A stretch of 64,000 nt of DNA from an uncultured Muribaculaceae bacterium (GTDB taxonomy: Bacteria > Bacteroidota > Bacteroidia > Bacteroidales > Muribaculaceae): the NCBI GenBank assembly GCA_910588035.1, contig CAJUPY010000013.1, forward strand, positions 5,301 through 69,300, written 5' to 3'. Positions within the stretch are counted from its first letter, which is position 1. Every line of letters starts with the position of its first letter. Positions 62,712 through 64,000 of this stretch are shown piece after piece. Both the position numbers and the translations under genes were made by a program. The notes under the pieces were generated by a model. The model saw nothing but the letters and a program-made list of their open reading frames with translations, was not told where the DNA came from and made no database searches.

Positions 62712-62882
62712 TTATTCCGGAGATTGCTTCTTACGCTTGTAACGCAACAGAGCGTCATTGACAATCCATTGCAGCTGACCGTTAACCGACCTGAACTCCT
62801 GGGCTGCCCACTCCTCGACCAACTTCATGGTCTCCGGATCGAGACGCAGCAAAAAGCCCTTTGCAGCACTTTTCTTCTCCAT
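62712..62882 (-). CDS. Arc-like ribbon-helix-helix protein
   Basis: This 56-residue protein, MEKKSAAKGFLLRLDPETMK then LVEEWAAQEFRSVNGQLQWI, has the strand-helix-helix pattern of Arc/MetJ DNA-binding proteins (LLRLDPETMKLVEEWA). It ends in a basic tail. It starts 2 bases after the stop of the SPFH gene and is followed by a terminator, so it is in the same operon. Arc-like proteins of this type often follow SPFH genes in Bacteroidetes. It may regulate its own operon. DNA target unknown. Confidence 0.85.
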   Translation of the reverse strand: MEKKSAAKGFLLRLDPETMKLVEEWAAQEFRSVNGQLQWIVNDALLRYKRKKQSPE

Positions 62883-62884
62883 TA

Positions 62885-63835
62885 TCACTGATAGAGTGTT
62901 CCTGCATTTACCACAGGCTGCGCCGGCTCATCTCCACAAAGAACAACAAGCAGATTGCTGACCATTGCAGCTTTCCTCTCCTCATCAAGTTCAACCACGT
63001 TTTCAGCCGACAACTGTTCGAGAGCCATTTTCACCATGGAGACCGCGCCCTCGACAATTTTCTCTCTCGCAGAAATGATTGCAGACGCTTGCTGACGACG
63101 CAACATGACCGCCGCGATCTCCGGAGCGTATGCAAGATAATTCAGTCTCGCCTCAACGACCTCGATTCCGGCCATCGAGAGACGCTCGTTGATCTTATGT
63201 TCGAGAAGTTCATTTATTTCTTCACCACCGCCGCGCAACGTAACCTCGTCAGAGACTGACTCAGTGTTGTCATAGGCGAAACGTCCGGTAACCTCGCGAA
63301 GCGCGGCATCGCTCTGAATTCTGACGAAATCGCTCAACGCCTCGTCGCGCTTATCTCCGAAGGAAACACCGTTGAATTGAACCGCTCCCATCATCTGTTC
63401 TGGTGCATCGACATCAAACACAGCCCTGAAAGTATCATTGACCTTCCAGACAAGAACCATGCCGATCAACACCGGATTTCCGATCTTATCATTAACCTTG
63501 ATCGGCTCGATATCCATATTTCTAATGCGCAACGACATTTTCTTCCGTACAATAAACGGATTGATCCAATAGAACCCCACACCCTTGAATGTTCCGCGAT
63601 ACTCTCCGAAGAAGACCATTACACGCGACTGATTTGGCTGTTGTGTGAAAAAACCGAACCAAACCAGCAACCAGACAAACCCCAAGAGCATCAGCAAGAC
63701 ATTACGCAGCCACAGCGGAAGTCCAGGAAAGAGACTGACCAATGCCATTACTGACGGAACACCGACAAACTGAAATAACAACATGGCAAAGCCACCGGCC
63801 ACAAAACCATTGTAATTAAAATCTTTTCTCTCCAT
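62885..63835 (-). CDS. SPFH/Band 7 domain protein
   Basis: This 316-residue protein has two N-terminal TM segments (about 8-31 and 37-60) and an SPFH domain (about 70-260). Segments such as GFYWINPFIVRKKMSLRIRN and RQQASAIISAREKIVEGAVS are typical of stomatin/prohibitin-like proteins. It forms membrane scaffolds. The start at 63835 (MERKDFNYNGF) is chosen because the -7 box TATATTTG (63872-63879, minus) lies upstream. It is followed by a ribbon-helix-helix gene 2 bases later. Confidence 0.92.
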   Translation of the reverse strand: MERKDFNYNGFVAGGFAMLLFQFVGVPSVMALVSLFPGLPLWLRNVLLMLLGFVWLLVWFGFFTQQPNQSRVMVFFGEYRGTFKGVGFYWINPFIVRKKMSLRIRNMDIEPIKVNDKIGNPVLIGMVLVWKVNDTFRAVFDVDAPEQMMGAVQFNGVSFGDKRDEALSDFVRIQSDAALREVTGRFAYDNTESVSDEVTLRGGGEEINELLEHKINERLSMAGIEVVEARLNYLAYAPEIAAVMLRRQQASAIISAREKIVEGAVSMVKMALEQLSAENVVELDEERKAAMVSNLLVVLCGDEPAQPVVNAGTLYQ

Positions 63836-63871
63836 AATCAATGATATTAAAATGATATTATTTCCATAGCG

Positions 63872-63879
63872 CAAATATA
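63872..63879 (-). promoter_or_regulatory. -7 promoter box of the SPFH operon
   Basis: TATATTTG on the minus strand matches TAnnTTTG, about 37 bases upstream of the start codon. Confidence 0.55.
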
Positions 63880-63913
63880 CAATAAAATTTTAATATCTGC
63901 CAAGTATGAATAC

Positions 63914-63953
63914 AAAAAAAAGACGCCCGGCTGAATGATCAGTCAGGCGTCTT
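63914..63953 (-). terminator. Terminator of the rRNA operon
   Basis: On the minus strand AAGACGCC (63946-63953) pairs with GGCGTCTT (63920-63927), followed by a run of T. It follows the 5S gene directly. Confidence 0.88.
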
Positions 63954-63955
63954 AG

Positions 63956-64000
63956 AAGGGGCGGTTACCTACTCTCCCACTTTCGCAGTACCATCGGCGT
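63956..64000 (-). rRNA. rrf: 5S ribosomal RNA, 3' part (cut by window edge)
   Basis: The minus strand reads ACGCCGATGGTACTGCGAAA then GTGGGAGAGTAGGTAACCGC, the conserved 3' end of bacterial 5S rRNA. The 5' part and the 23S and 16S genes would lie beyond the window. The exact 3' end is estimated within a few bases. Confidence 0.9.

Overview
The window is a 64 kb piece of a Bacteroidales chromosome, most likely from the Muribaculaceae or a close relative. The evidence is the gene families (TamL/TamB pair, DUF4286, DUF4295, DUF5686, PspC-PadR pair, GH29 fucosidase, tricorn-like protease, TonB-receptor-like barrel), the almost complete lack of Shine-Dalgarno sequences, and repeated promoters of the Bacteroidetes type (-33 TTG/TTTG, about 19-23 bp, -7 TAnnTTTG). 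A urease cluster fits gut Muribaculaceae, but the family assignment is an inference.

Layout. 1-1585: 3' end of topB, a NUDIX hydrolase and a tiny Cys-rich membrane protein, all overlapping. 1680-3623: membrane-anchored DUF4062/NTPase protein, possibly a STAND-type sensor. 3720-5156 (minus): thioredoxin, an inactive C39-like domain fused to VKOR, and an overlapping 44-residue basic peptide. 5344-6135: nagB. 6592-6861: dispanin-like protein. 6886-13978 (minus): tamL and tamB. 14094-16226: SpoU methyltransferase and radA. 16211-17932: apbE and a DJ-1 family protein. 17933-20226: AT-rich accessory patch with a lipoprotein and a KilA-N protein. 20227-25815 (minus): transglutaminase-like protein, cutC, GH29 fucosidase, small membrane protein, RNase D-like exonuclease. 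25861-30306 (minus): biotin genes bioA-bioF-bioGC-bioD. 30352-37142 (minus): ruvC, DUF4286, GYF/dispanin, glycosyltransferase, outer-membrane barrel, LysM/PBP1 protein, nadE. 37245-37979: possible leader ORF, rpmB, rpmG and DUF4295. 38100-41439: MFS transporter and padR-pspC. 41591-44443: TonB-receptor-like barrel. 44503-48159 (minus): TM2 protein and tricorn-like protease. 48343-54998: ureABC-EFGD plus urea transporter. 55116-58919: M48 protease, rlmD, DUF418, CYTH. 59018-62667: DUF5686 protein and a glycosyltransferase. 62712-63835 (minus): SPFH protein and ribbon-helix-helix protein. The right edge is the 3' end of a 5S rRNA on the minus strand, so an rRNA operon lies just outside.

How the genes work together. 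The urease block encodes urea uptake, hydrolysis and nickel-centre assembly, but no nickel importer is visible. The biotin block covers pimeloyl-ACP entry (BioC, BioG) and the BioF, BioA and BioD steps; BioB is not in the window. TamL/TamB, the barrel proteins and the lipoproteins serve envelope biogenesis. The least ordinary loci are the thioredoxin/C39-VKOR/peptide operon and the DUF4062 NTPase. No CRISPR array, tRNA, complete insertion sequence or prophage was seen.
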